A stretch of 15,131 bases of DNA. It comes from JBJXFY01 sp046155815 (GTDB taxonomy: Bacteria > Verrucomicrobiota > Verrucomicrobiia > Limisphaerales > CAIMTB01). The notes under the pieces are model-generated. The model was not told the origin of the DNA, made no database searches, and worked only from the letters and a program-made list of their open reading frames with translations. The translations under genes were made by a program, and so were the position numbers. Of the stretch, positions 1 through 5,759 are shown piece after piece. Location of the stretch: contig JBJXFY010000340.1 in assembly GCA_046155815.1 (NCBI GenBank), positions 1 to 15,131 of the forward strand, given 5' to 3'. Position 1 is the first letter of the stretch. Every line of letters begins with the position of its first letter.

Positions 1-691
1 GGCGGCCGACGGCCCAGGCGGCGGCGCGGAGGGCGCCATGGGCGAAGGTCTCGCGGCTGCTGGCCTTGTGGGTCAGCTCCACGCGCTCGCCGTTGGTGGC
101 GAAGATCACGGTGTGGTCGCCCACCACATCGCCGCCGCGGAGGGCGTGGACGCCGATCTCGCCTCGCGTGCGCTCGCCGGTGATGCCGTGGCGGCCGTAG
201 CGCAGGGCGTCCTGGAGCTGGAGCTGCCGCACATCGGCGAGGATCTCGAGCAGCGTGGTCGCGGTGCCGCTGGGCGCGTCCTTCTTCAGCCGGTGATGCA
301 TCTCGACGACCTCGAGGTCGAAGTCCGGCCCGAGGATTTCGGCGGCTTTGCGCGTGAGCCAGAAAAGCGTGTTGACGCCGGTGGAGAAGTTCGTGGCCCA
401 GACCATCGGAATGGCGGCGGCGTGGGCGCGGATGGCGGCCTTCTCCGCGTCGTTGAAGCCGGTGGTGCCGATGACGAGGGCCTTGCGGTGCTGTGCGCAG
501 AGCGCGGCGACGCTTGGGGTGGCGCTGTGAAAGCTGAAGTCAATCATCACGTCCGTGTCGGGCAGCGCGGCGGCGAGGTCGTCGCCCTGGTCCACGGCGG
601 CGGTGACCTGGAGGTCGGGCAGGCGGGCCGTGCAGGCGAGGAGGGCCTGGCCCATGCGCCCGCGGGCGCCGTGGATGAGGAGGCGGGTCAT
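1..691 (-). CDS. dapB: 4-hydroxy-tetrahydrodipicolinate reductase (DapB), 3' end cut off by window edge
   Basis: DapB reduces hydroxy-tetrahydrodipicolinate with NAD(P)H in the cytoplasm, the second committed step to meso-DAP and lysine. The 230 visible residues start at the ATG at 691-689. An N-terminal Rossmann nucleotide loop GARGRMG lies at residues 8-14. GTTG is at 75-78, and the family signature EVVEMHHRLKKDAPSGTA runs from residue 127 to 144. H132 and H133 match the catalytic histidine pair of E. coli DapB (H159/H160), and K136 matches K163. The family is usually about 265-275 residues long, so roughly 30-45 C-terminal residues lie outside the window. It is on the same strand as dapA and downstream of it, but 233 bp away, with an inverted-repeat element in the gap. 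The sequence before the ATG has no clear Shine-Dalgarno. Identity is very secure. Confidence 0.96.
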   Translation of the reverse strand, partial: MTRLLIHGARGRMGQALLACTARLPDLQVTAAVDQGDDLAAALPDTDVMIDFSFHSATPSVAALCAQHRKALVIGTTGFNDAEKAAIRAHAAAIPMVWATNFSTGVNTLFWLTRKAAEILGPDFDLEVVEMHHRLKKDAPSGTATTLLEILADVRQLQLQDALRYGRHGITGERTRGEIGVHALRGGDVVGDHTVIFATNGERVELTHKASSRETFAHGALRAAAWAVGR

Positions 692-716
692 GCGTGAAAT
701 GAGGACTCAATTTTGA

Positions 717-858
717 AACCGCAGATGGACGCAGATGAACACAGATGACGAACTTAAGTTGATAGAGCTGCTGCGTACGGATGGTTCACCCCGCAGGCGA
801 GGAACACGGCAAGCAAGGGTCGTCGGGCATCTGCGTTCATCTGAGTGAATCTGCGGTT
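717..858. repeat. Element bounded by 31-bp imperfect inverted repeats, between dapA and dapB
   Basis: The left arm is 717-747 and the right arm is 828-858. The reverse complement of the right arm matches the left at 27 of 31 positions. Both arms begin AACCGCAGAT and contain several CAGATG units spaced about 10-12 bp, so each arm is itself internally repetitive. The 80 bp between the arms hold no gene I can support. In the dapA-dapB transcript the arms could pair into a long stem. The size and form suggest a dispersed non-coding repeat (REP- or MITE-like). The A/T-richer ends contrast with the surrounding GC-rich genes. Whether it is mobile, or acts as an RNA structure, cannot be told from one copy. 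Confidence 0.75.
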
Positions 859-924
859 CAACTCCTGCCTTCAAGATCAATTTGGATTCTAGGAACGAAG
901 TGCGACGCCGCGCAATGCAGCAGG

Positions 925-1818
925 CTACTTGAGCACGCCCGTGGCCTTCAGCGTGGCGACGAGCGCGGCGCGGGCCTTGGCCGTCATCGGGCAGAGCGGC
1001 AGGCGCAGCTCGTCGGCGATGAGCCCCAGCTCCGCCAGCGCGGCCTTCACCGGGGCGGGGTTGGTCTCGAGGAAGAGATCCTTGAACAGCGGGTAGAGCT
1101 GCTGGTGGAGCTTCAGCGCGCCGCGCAGGTCGCCGGCGGTGAACTTGCGGACCAGCGCGGCCACCGGCTTCGGAGCGACGTTCGACGCCACGCTCACCAC
1201 GCCGTCCGCGCCCACGGCCATGAAGGGCAGTGTCAGCGCGTCGTCGCCGCTCAGCACGGTGAAGTTCGCCGGCAGCGCGGCGCGGAGCTGGCTGACGCGG
1301 TCGGCGTTGCCGCCGGCCTCCTTGATGCCCACCACGGTCGGGCATGCCGCGGCGAGGCGGGCCGCCGTCTCGACGGCGATCTCGACGCCGCAGCGGCCGG
1401 GGATGCTGTAGAGCATCAGCGGCAGCCGCGTGGCGGCGGCGATCTCGGCGAAGTGCTGGAAGAGCCCGTCCTGCGTGGGCTTGTTGTAGTACGGCGCGAC
1501 CTGCAGCGAGGCGTCGGCACCGGCCTTCGCGGCCTCGAGCGTGAGATAGACGGCCTCGCGGGTGGAGTTGCCGCCGGTGCCGGCCATCACGCCGATCCGG
1601 CCGTCCGCGGCCTTCACCGCCAGCTCCACCACGCGGATGTGCTCGTCATAGTCCAGCGTGGGCGATTCGCCAGTGGTGCCCACGGGCACGATGCCGTCCA
1701 CGCCGCCGCGGACCTGGAGCTGCACGAGCTTTTGGAACGCGGCCTCGTCCAGCTTCCCGTCCCGAAAGGGCGTTACGATGGCGGTCCAGGTGCCGGCAAA
1801 GGGGCGTCGCGTGCTCAT
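925..1818 (-). CDS. dapA: 4-hydroxy-tetrahydrodipicolinate synthase (DapA)
   Basis: DapA condenses pyruvate with aspartate semialdehyde, the entry step to lysine and meso-DAP. The 297-residue product is full family length. It is a TIM barrel with the family's landmarks: GTTGES at 47-52, APYYNKPTQDG at 108-118, LYSIPGR at 136-142, and the Schiff-base lysine K166 in GIKEAGG. T48, Y137 and R142 correspond to E. coli T44, Y133 and R138; Y111 corresponds to the E. coli Y107 region. The ATG at 1818 is chosen because family homology begins at once (FAGTWTAIVTPF). The frame stays open to about 2202, but that extension is low-complexity and overlaps the divergent gene. Only pyrimidine-rich sequence precedes the start, with no Shine-Dalgarno. 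dapB follows on the same strand after the repeat element. Confidence 0.97.
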   Translation of the reverse strand: MSTRRPFAGTWTAIVTPFRDGKLDEAAFQKLVQLQVRGGVDGIVPVGTTGESPTLDYDEHIRVVELAVKAADGRIGVMAGTGGNSTREAVYLTLEAAKAGADASLQVAPYYNKPTQDGLFQHFAEIAAATRLPLMLYSIPGRCGVEIAVETAARLAAACPTVVGIKEAGGNADRVSQLRAALPANFTVLSGDDALTLPFMAVGADGVVSVASNVAPKPVAALVRKFTAGDLRGALKLHQQLYPLFKDLFLETNPAPVKAALAELGLIADELRLPLCPMTAKARAALVATLKATGVLK

Positions 1819-1926
1819 GTTCAAAGAGGGGAAAAGGTAGGGAAGGCGTGGCCTTCCATGCCAGCCATGATTCGGCAGGAAAGTCGTCGTGCTCCGGTTC
1901 GTCCTCGTCCTCGCGGCGAGGTGAAG

Positions 1927-1954
1927 GGTGGATGGAAGATGGTGGATGGTGGAT
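1927..1954. repeat. 14-bp imperfect tandem duplication in the dapA/epimerase divergent intergenic region
   Basis: Two 14-bp units, 1927-1940 and 1941-1954, both begin GGTGGATGG and agree at 12 of 14 positions. They lie in the 244-bp gap between the divergent starts of dapA (1818) and the epimerase (2063). The gap otherwise shows no gene. The arrangement places the repeat where promoters for both genes should be, but I see no palindromic operator and make no regulatory claim. Confidence 0.6.
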
Positions 1955-2062
1955 CGCGCCCCGTGCGCAGTCCGTCCTTCTGAAAACACCAGCAACTCCA
2001 CTTGAGCACGGGCGCGCCGCGCCGCGGTTGCGTCCCGCGGCCGCTCTCCGCATGAATGGCCG

Positions 2063-3118
2063 GTGCAGTTGTCGTTCCGTCGTTTCGATTGCCAGCTCGC
2101 GCGCAGGTGGACCATCGCCAGCCGGACCGGCCCCGGCGGCGGGCCGGGCACGCACGCGTTCCCCGTCATGCTGCTCGAGCTGTGCGGTGCGGACGGCGTC
2201 ACCGGCCTGGGCGAGAGCGCCCCGTCCAGCCGCTACCGCGAGGACGTGGAGACCGTGCAGGCGTTTCTCAGGCGCGTGGACGCGGCATGCCTGTCCTTCG
2301 CCGACGTGCCCGGCTCGATGGCCTACCTCGACTCGCTCTCGCCCGGCGATTTCGCGGCGAAGTGCGCGCTGAACGTCGCCCTCCTCGACGGCGCGGGCCG
2401 GCGGGCGGGGAAGTTCATCCACGAGCTGCTGGGGGTGGGGTTCACCGAGGGGCGGCACCGGAGCTCGTTCAGCATCGGCATAGATGCGCCCGAGGTCATC
2501 CGCGAGAAAGTGGCCGAGGCCGCGCGCTTCCCGATCCTGAAGATGAAGCTCGGCGGCGATTCCGACTCCGAGAACCTCGCCGCGCTCCGCACCGCCGCGC
2601 CGGACAAGCCCGTGCGTGTGGACGCCAACGAGGCCTGGAAGACGAAGGAGGAGGCGCTGCGCCGGCTCGAATGGCTCGCCGCCGACGGCCGCATCGAGTT
2701 CGTCGAGCAGCCCATGCCTGCGGCGACTCCCGCGGCCGACCTGCGCTGGCTGAAGGAACGCTCGCCGCTGCCGCTCATGGCCGACGAGTCGTACCGGTCC
2801 GCCGCCGACCTTGCCGGCATCGCGGACGGCTTCCACGCCGTGAACGTGAAGCTGGTGAAGTGCGGCGGCATCTCCGCCGGCCTCGGGGCGCTGCGCGCCG
2901 CGCGGGCCGCGGGCCTGTTGACGATGCTCGGCTGCATGATCGAGACCAGCGTGCTGATCACCGCCGCCGCGCATCTCGCGGAGCTGACGGACTTCCTCGA
3001 CCTGGACGGCGCGCTGCTCACGAAGAACGACCCCTTCCGCGGCGCGGTGGATGATGACGGCCGCGTCTCGTTCGCGGCCTGCCCCGGACAGCCCGGTCTC
3101 GGCGTGACGGCGCGGTAG
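2063..3118 (+). CDS. Dipeptide epimerase (L-Ala-D/L-Glu epimerase type), enolase superfamily
   Basis: A 351-residue member of the muconate-lactonizing subgroup of the enolase superfamily. The KxK motif lies in ILKMKLGG (K160, K162). Metal ligands are D187 (VDANEAW), E215 (FVEQP) and D241 (MADES). The opposite base is K263, or less likely K266, in NVKLVKCGG. K162-D187 and D241-K263 spacings equal those of E. coli AEE (K151-D176, D225-K247). The C-terminus PGQPGLGV is typical of dipeptide epimerases. The known role is epimerising L-Ala-D-Glu released from murein so that peptidases can use it. Placement divergent from dapA-dapB supports a cell-wall role. GTG at 2063 is the only usable start, because an in-frame stop at 2003-2005 is followed by no other start codon. 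Exact dipeptide specificity cannot be read from sequence, and other dipeptides are possible. Confidence 0.88.
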   Translation: MQLSFRRFDCQLARRWTIASRTGPGGGPGTHAFPVMLLELCGADGVTGLGESAPSSRYREDVETVQAFLRRVDAACLSFADVPGSMAYLDSLSPGDFAAKCALNVALLDGAGRRAGKFIHELLGVGFTEGRHRSSFSIGIDAPEVIREKVAEAARFPILKMKLGGDSDSENLAALRTAAPDKPVRVDANEAWKTKEEALRRLEWLAADGRIEFVEQPMPAATPAADLRWLKERSPLPLMADESYRSAADLAGIADGFHAVNVKLVKCGGISAGLGALRAARAAGLLTMLGCMIETSVLITAAAHLAELTDFLDLDGALLTKNDPFRGAVDDDGRVSFAACPGQPGLGVTAR

Positions 3119-3181
3119 CCTTGTCACCGGCCCTTCACTTGCCGGAAAGACGCAGCCGTGATTACTTGGCCGCCGTCGCCC

Positions 3182-3204
3182 CGGGGCTTCCGCCGGGAGC
3201 CCCG
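3182..3204 (+). other. Small hairpin covering a possible ribosome-binding region
   Basis: CGGGGCT (3182-3188) and AGCCCCG (3198-3204) form a perfect 7-bp stem with a 9-nt loop. A GGGAG at 3195-3199 is the only Shine-Dalgarno-like string before the ATG at 3212, and its last two bases pair in the stem. In such GC-rich DNA this may be chance. Confidence 0.3.
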
Positions 3205-3211
3205 CCCCGCC

Positions 3212-4063
3212 ATGAACCGTTCCTCGCGCCACAACGCCCGTCCCGCGGCCTTCACGCTTATCGAGCTGCTCGTAGTGATCGCCATCATCGCGATCCTGGC
3301 GAGCATGCTGCTGCCCGCGCTGGCCAAGGCCAAGGCCAAGGCCCAGTCCGTGAAGTGCCTCTCCAACATGCGCCAGTGGGGCCTGGCGCTGAACGTCTAC
3401 GCCACCGACAACGATGATGGCATGCCGCGCGACGGTACGGACAGCGGCGGCCAGTACGGGGTGGACACCGGCGCCACCACCGGCCCGGGCAGCCCGAACG
3501 ATCCCTACGCCTGGTTCAACGCCCTGCCGCCCGGCGTCGGCGAGAAGCCCCTCTCGAACTACTGGGCCGGCCTCCGCGGCAATCCCCGTGCGGAACTGCC
3601 GTTCCCCGGCGGGCTGGGGCCCATCTGGCACTGCGCCGCCGCCAAGGCCGCGCCCAACGACCGGTTTCTCCGGGGCGGCACCTTCGGCTTCTTCAGCACG
3701 GTGATGAACCTTGACCTGAAGCTGCTCAGCAGCATCCGAAACAACGTTCAGGGAAACAGCTTCGAGTACCCCGCGATGCCCCGGCTCGGCTCGCTGGACC
3801 GGCCCTCGGCCACGGTGCTGCTTACGGACAACGTCTTCAGCCCCACCCTCGAGACCCTGGCTGCCAATCCCGACCGCAACGGCATCTTCCCGGCCGGCCG
3901 CAGCTCGCACTTCTCGGCCCGGCACAATGGCGGGGCCAACCTGCTCTTTGTGGACGGCCACGCCGCGTTCTTCAGGCGCAACTCCATCACCAATGGCGGC
4001 ACCGGCCGCGAGGAACGCCTCCATCCGGACGTGATCTGGAATCCGAACCGGGAGCGGTTCTGA
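3212..4063 (+). CDS. Prepilin-type N-terminal cleavage/methylation protein with H-X9-DG motif
   Basis: A 283-residue pseudopilin-like protein. A short basic leader (MNRSSRHNARPAA) is followed by FTLIELLVVIAIIAILAS from residue 14. This is the type IV prepilin peptidase recognition segment, with E at mature position 5 and a single hydrophobic helix to about residue 37. Cleavage would fall between A13 and F14. The C-terminal half carries H238-X9-D248-G249 (HNGGANLLFVDG), the H-X9-DG signature of a family greatly expanded in Verrucomicrobia, Planctomycetes and Lentisphaerae. Two cysteines, C49 and C141, could pair outside the membrane. ATG 3212 is preferred over an in-frame ATG at 3158 because it gives a leader of normal length. 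The function of such proteins is mostly unknown; pilus or type II secretion-like assembly is the usual guess. A strong hairpin follows the stop. Confidence 0.9.
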   Translation: MNRSSRHNARPAAFTLIELLVVIAIIAILASMLLPALAKAKAKAQSVKCLSNMRQWGLALNVYATDNDDGMPRDGTDSGGQYGVDTGATTGPGSPNDPYAWFNALPPGVGEKPLSNYWAGLRGNPRAELPFPGGLGPIWHCAAAKAAPNDRFLRGGTFGFFSTVMNLDLKLLSSIRNNVQGNSFEYPAMPRLGSLDRPSATVLLTDNVFSPTLETLAANPDRNGIFPAGRSSHFSARHNGGANLLFVDGHAAFFRRNSITNGGTGREERLHPDVIWNPNRERF

Positions 4064-4072
4064 AAACAGGAA

Positions 4073-4099
4073 CGCCGGCCGCGGTGCGCGCGGCCGGCG
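4073..4099. terminator. Perfect 11-bp GC hairpin between convergent genes
   Basis: CGCCGGCCGCG (4073-4083) and its exact complement (4089-4099) flank a 5-nt loop. The hairpin begins 10 nt after the pseudopilin stop and 18 nt beyond the stop of the convergent PEP-CTERM gene. Read on the minus strand, the stem is followed by TTCCTGTTTTC, a fair U-rich tail, so it should terminate the PEP-CTERM transcript. In the plus direction there is no U-tract, so it may act only as a 3'-end stabiliser there. Confidence 0.7.
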
Positions 4100-4117
4100 G
4101 GGCGGGAAAGCACGGTC

Positions 4118-4930
4118 TCAGGCCCGGCGGCGCAGCAGCCAAACCAGACCGCCGCCGAGCAGCGCCAACATCGCGCCACCCGGCTCGGGCACGGCCTGCG
4201 CGAACGTCGTGGCCACGCGCAGGTTGTCCACGGCCAGCACGCCGGGCGCGCCGTTGTTGCCCGAGACCGCCGAGGTGCCTTGCCGGAGTGCAAACGCGTT
4301 GATCGTGCCCGGTGAATACGACGGTGCGTCGGTCGAGGTGACGCTCGGGCTGGACTCGTCCGCGGGATTCACCCAGAGCGTGGCCCGGTCGGCATCGAGG
4401 TCGTAGCGGATGACGAGGTTGTAGGTGGTGTTCAGCGACAAATCCTGCGGCGCGAACACCGTGGCCGTCCCCCACGTCTCGGAGCCGATGCCGACGCGGA
4501 AGGAGCCGGCCGCCGCGCCGGCGGTGCTGGCCCCCAGGCGGCCGTAGAATTCATTGGCCGCGCTCGACTTGAAGTGCGCGAAGTACGAGCCGACGCTGGC
4601 GCCGTTCTCCGCCGGCAGCGCGGAAAAACTCACCGTGAGCGCGGCGTAGAGTTTCGTCGTGTTGTCCACCGAGGGGTCTACCGGGGAGCTCAGCAGGCGC
4701 GCGGCATCGTCCCGGCCGCCGGCGGTGTCTCCCTGGTTGATGATGGCCATCCCCGCGTTGACGACCAGGTTGCTGGCCGCCGGCGAGGGGGAATGGACGG
4801 TCCATTGTCCGCCGGACACGTCGGTAATCCAGCCGTTGGGATAGGCGAAGGATTCGTCGAGGAGCACATCCGCACGTGCCGCGAGGGGCAGCGCAGCGGC
4901 ACAGAGGATGGCGAGAGGCGCGATCTTCAT
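4118..4930 (-). CDS. Secreted PEP-CTERM sorting domain protein
   Basis: A 270-residue exported protein. Residues 1-20 form a signal peptide (MKIAPLAILCAAALPLAARA). The last 24 residues are a classic PEP-CTERM tail: VPEPGG, a hydrophobic stretch, then RRRA. In known systems this tail is processed by an exosortase, and such proteins are exported and often tied to exopolysaccharide or the cell surface. No exosortase gene is in the window. The body between about 21 and 240 is rich in Ser, Thr, Ala, Gly and Asn, with beta-type segments such as LYAALTVSFSALP and TYNLVIRYDLDADRATLWVNP. This resembles a laminin-G/concanavalin-like jelly roll, but that is a fold guess and no catalytic motif is seen. 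It shares a 142-bp divergent upstream region with the cysteine-cluster gene at 5073. Confidence 0.88.
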   Translation of the reverse strand: MKIAPLAILCAAALPLAARADVLLDESFAYPNGWITDVSGGQWTVHSPSPAASNLVVNAGMAIINQGDTAGGRDDAARLLSSPVDPSVDNTTKLYAALTVSFSALPAENGASVGSYFAHFKSSAANEFYGRLGASTAGAAAGSFRVGIGSETWGTATVFAPQDLSLNTTYNLVIRYDLDADRATLWVNPADESSPSVTSTDAPSYSPGTINAFALRQGTSAVSGNNGAPGVLAVDNLRVATTFAQAVPEPGGAMLALLGGGLVWLLRRRA

Positions 4931-5072
4931 GTTGAGGACAGGTTTGTTGTACTAAGGGTTGACGAGCAGGCAGCCGTCGCTGCCGGGACGGGATCGTCTA
5001 ACCGTGCGGCCGCTGAATGCAACGCTCCGTGTGCGGCTCGACCCTCGTGGGTCCGCGGGTCAGCCTGCGCCC

Positions 5073-5594
5073 ATGACTTCTGGAGCGGACGAAACCGGCC
5101 TCTGCCTTGCCTGCGGCCTCTGCTGCGATGGCACCCTCTTCCGCGACGTGGAGCTCGCGGACGCCGCCGAGGCCGCGTTGCTGGAACGGGCGGGCGTCCC
5201 GGTGCGGCGGACCACGACGAAGCTGCGCGTCGTCCAGCCCTGCCCGGCGCTGGGCGCGGACTGCCGGTGCGGCGTCTATGCCGGGCGTCCGGCGCGCTGC
5301 CGGCAGTTTGACTGCGCGCTGCTGCTGGCTGTGCGCGACGGCGGCACCGCGCCGCACACCGCGCTGCGCATCATCGGCGACACCAGGCGGCTGGCGGAAC
5401 GCGTGCGCAGGCTGCTGGTGGTACTGGGCGGGCGCGACGAGTGCCTGCCGCTCAGCCGGCGTTTTGCCGCGGTAAGGCGCGCCTTTGATACCGGCCGCGC
5501 TCCGGACGAGGAGGAGGCGCTGGAAACCTACGCCGAGCTCACCCTAGCCGTGCAGCGGCTTCAGCTCCGGCTGCGGGAGAAGTTCTACCCGTAG
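5073..5594 (+). CDS. YkgJ-family cysteine cluster protein
   Basis: A 173-residue protein with no signal peptide. The N-terminal cluster is CLACGLCC (C11, C14, C17, C18). A second group follows: C57, C64, C66, then the RPARCRQFDC segment with C76 and C81. This pattern of CxxCxxCC followed by a CxxY-type/RPxxCRxF segment defines the YkgJ/UPF0153-like family, thought to bind zinc or an Fe-S cluster; its biochemical role is not established. The C-terminal half (about 95-173) is helical and charged, without further cysteines. ATG 5073 is chosen because the cysteine cluster begins ten residues later. The frame is open back to 4959, but the extension would carry an extra unconserved-looking 38 residues. 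There is no Shine-Dalgarno. Its 3' end abuts the repeat element at 5611. Confidence 0.85.
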   Translation: MTSGADETGLCLACGLCCDGTLFRDVELADAAEAALLERAGVPVRRTTTKLRVVQPCPALGADCRCGVYAGRPARCRQFDCALLLAVRDGGTAPHTALRIIGDTRRLAERVRRLLVVLGGRDECLPLSRRFAAVRRAFDTGRAPDEEEALETYAELTLAVQRLQLRLREKFYP

Positions 5595-5610
5595 GCCACG
5601 CGGCGCGGCC

Positions 5611-5759
5611 TCAGAGCCTGTCTGAAAAGTGGGACAGGCATCTTGCCTGTCTCCCGGGCTTCCAGCCTGAGGACTGGGTTTTCGGGGGCTGGAAGCCCCG
5701 GCGACCGGCTGGAAGGCCGTTCCACGACCCACGTCGCGGCTTTTTCAGGCACGCTCTCA
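5611..5759. repeat. Composite inverted-repeat element filling the gap between two convergent genes
   Basis: Three layers of symmetry are visible. The outermost is GAGCCTGTCTGAAAA (5614-5628) against the complement of 5742-5756, matching 13 of 15. Next, GACAGGCA-TCT-TGCCTGTC (5633-5651) is a perfect 8-bp hairpin. Then GGGCTTCCAG (5656-5665) pairs exactly with CTGGAAGCCC (5689-5698). The 9-mer GGCTGGAAG occurs directly at 5687-5695 and 5707-5715 and inverted at 5659-5667. The right end runs into the TGA stop of the CotH gene (5757-5759). It could serve as a bidirectional terminator, since T-runs and A-runs flank the outer arms. The modular build looks more like a dispersed intergenic repeat that has settled there. 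No protein is supported within it. Confidence 0.75.

Noticed and set aside
707..1345. Open frame of 212 codons on the minus strand across the dapA 3' end and the inverted repeat
   Set aside because: It reads dapA in a wrong frame and then the repeat element, giving Arg-rich sequence and no recognisable domain.
781..1983. 400-codon plus-strand frame antisense to dapA
   Set aside because: It is a shadow of dapA, beginning inside the repeat element, with no family features.
1819..2202. N-terminal extension of dapA to an ATG at 2202
   Set aside because: DapA homology begins at residue 1 from the 1818 start. The extension is low-complexity, crosses the divergent promoter region and overlaps the epimerase start.
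1646..4024. 792-codon open frame on the minus strand
   Set aside because: It runs antisense through the epimerase and pseudopilin genes, which have clear family motifs, and overlaps dapA in another frame. Its composition (Gly/Ala/Arg/His-rich, no motif) is that of a chance frame in GC-rich DNA.
4969..4984. GGCAGC-CGTC-GCTGCC hairpin in the PEP-CTERM / cysteine-cluster divergent region
   Set aside because: The stem is six base pairs and its position matches no defined riboswitch or operator, so it is too weak to list as a feature.
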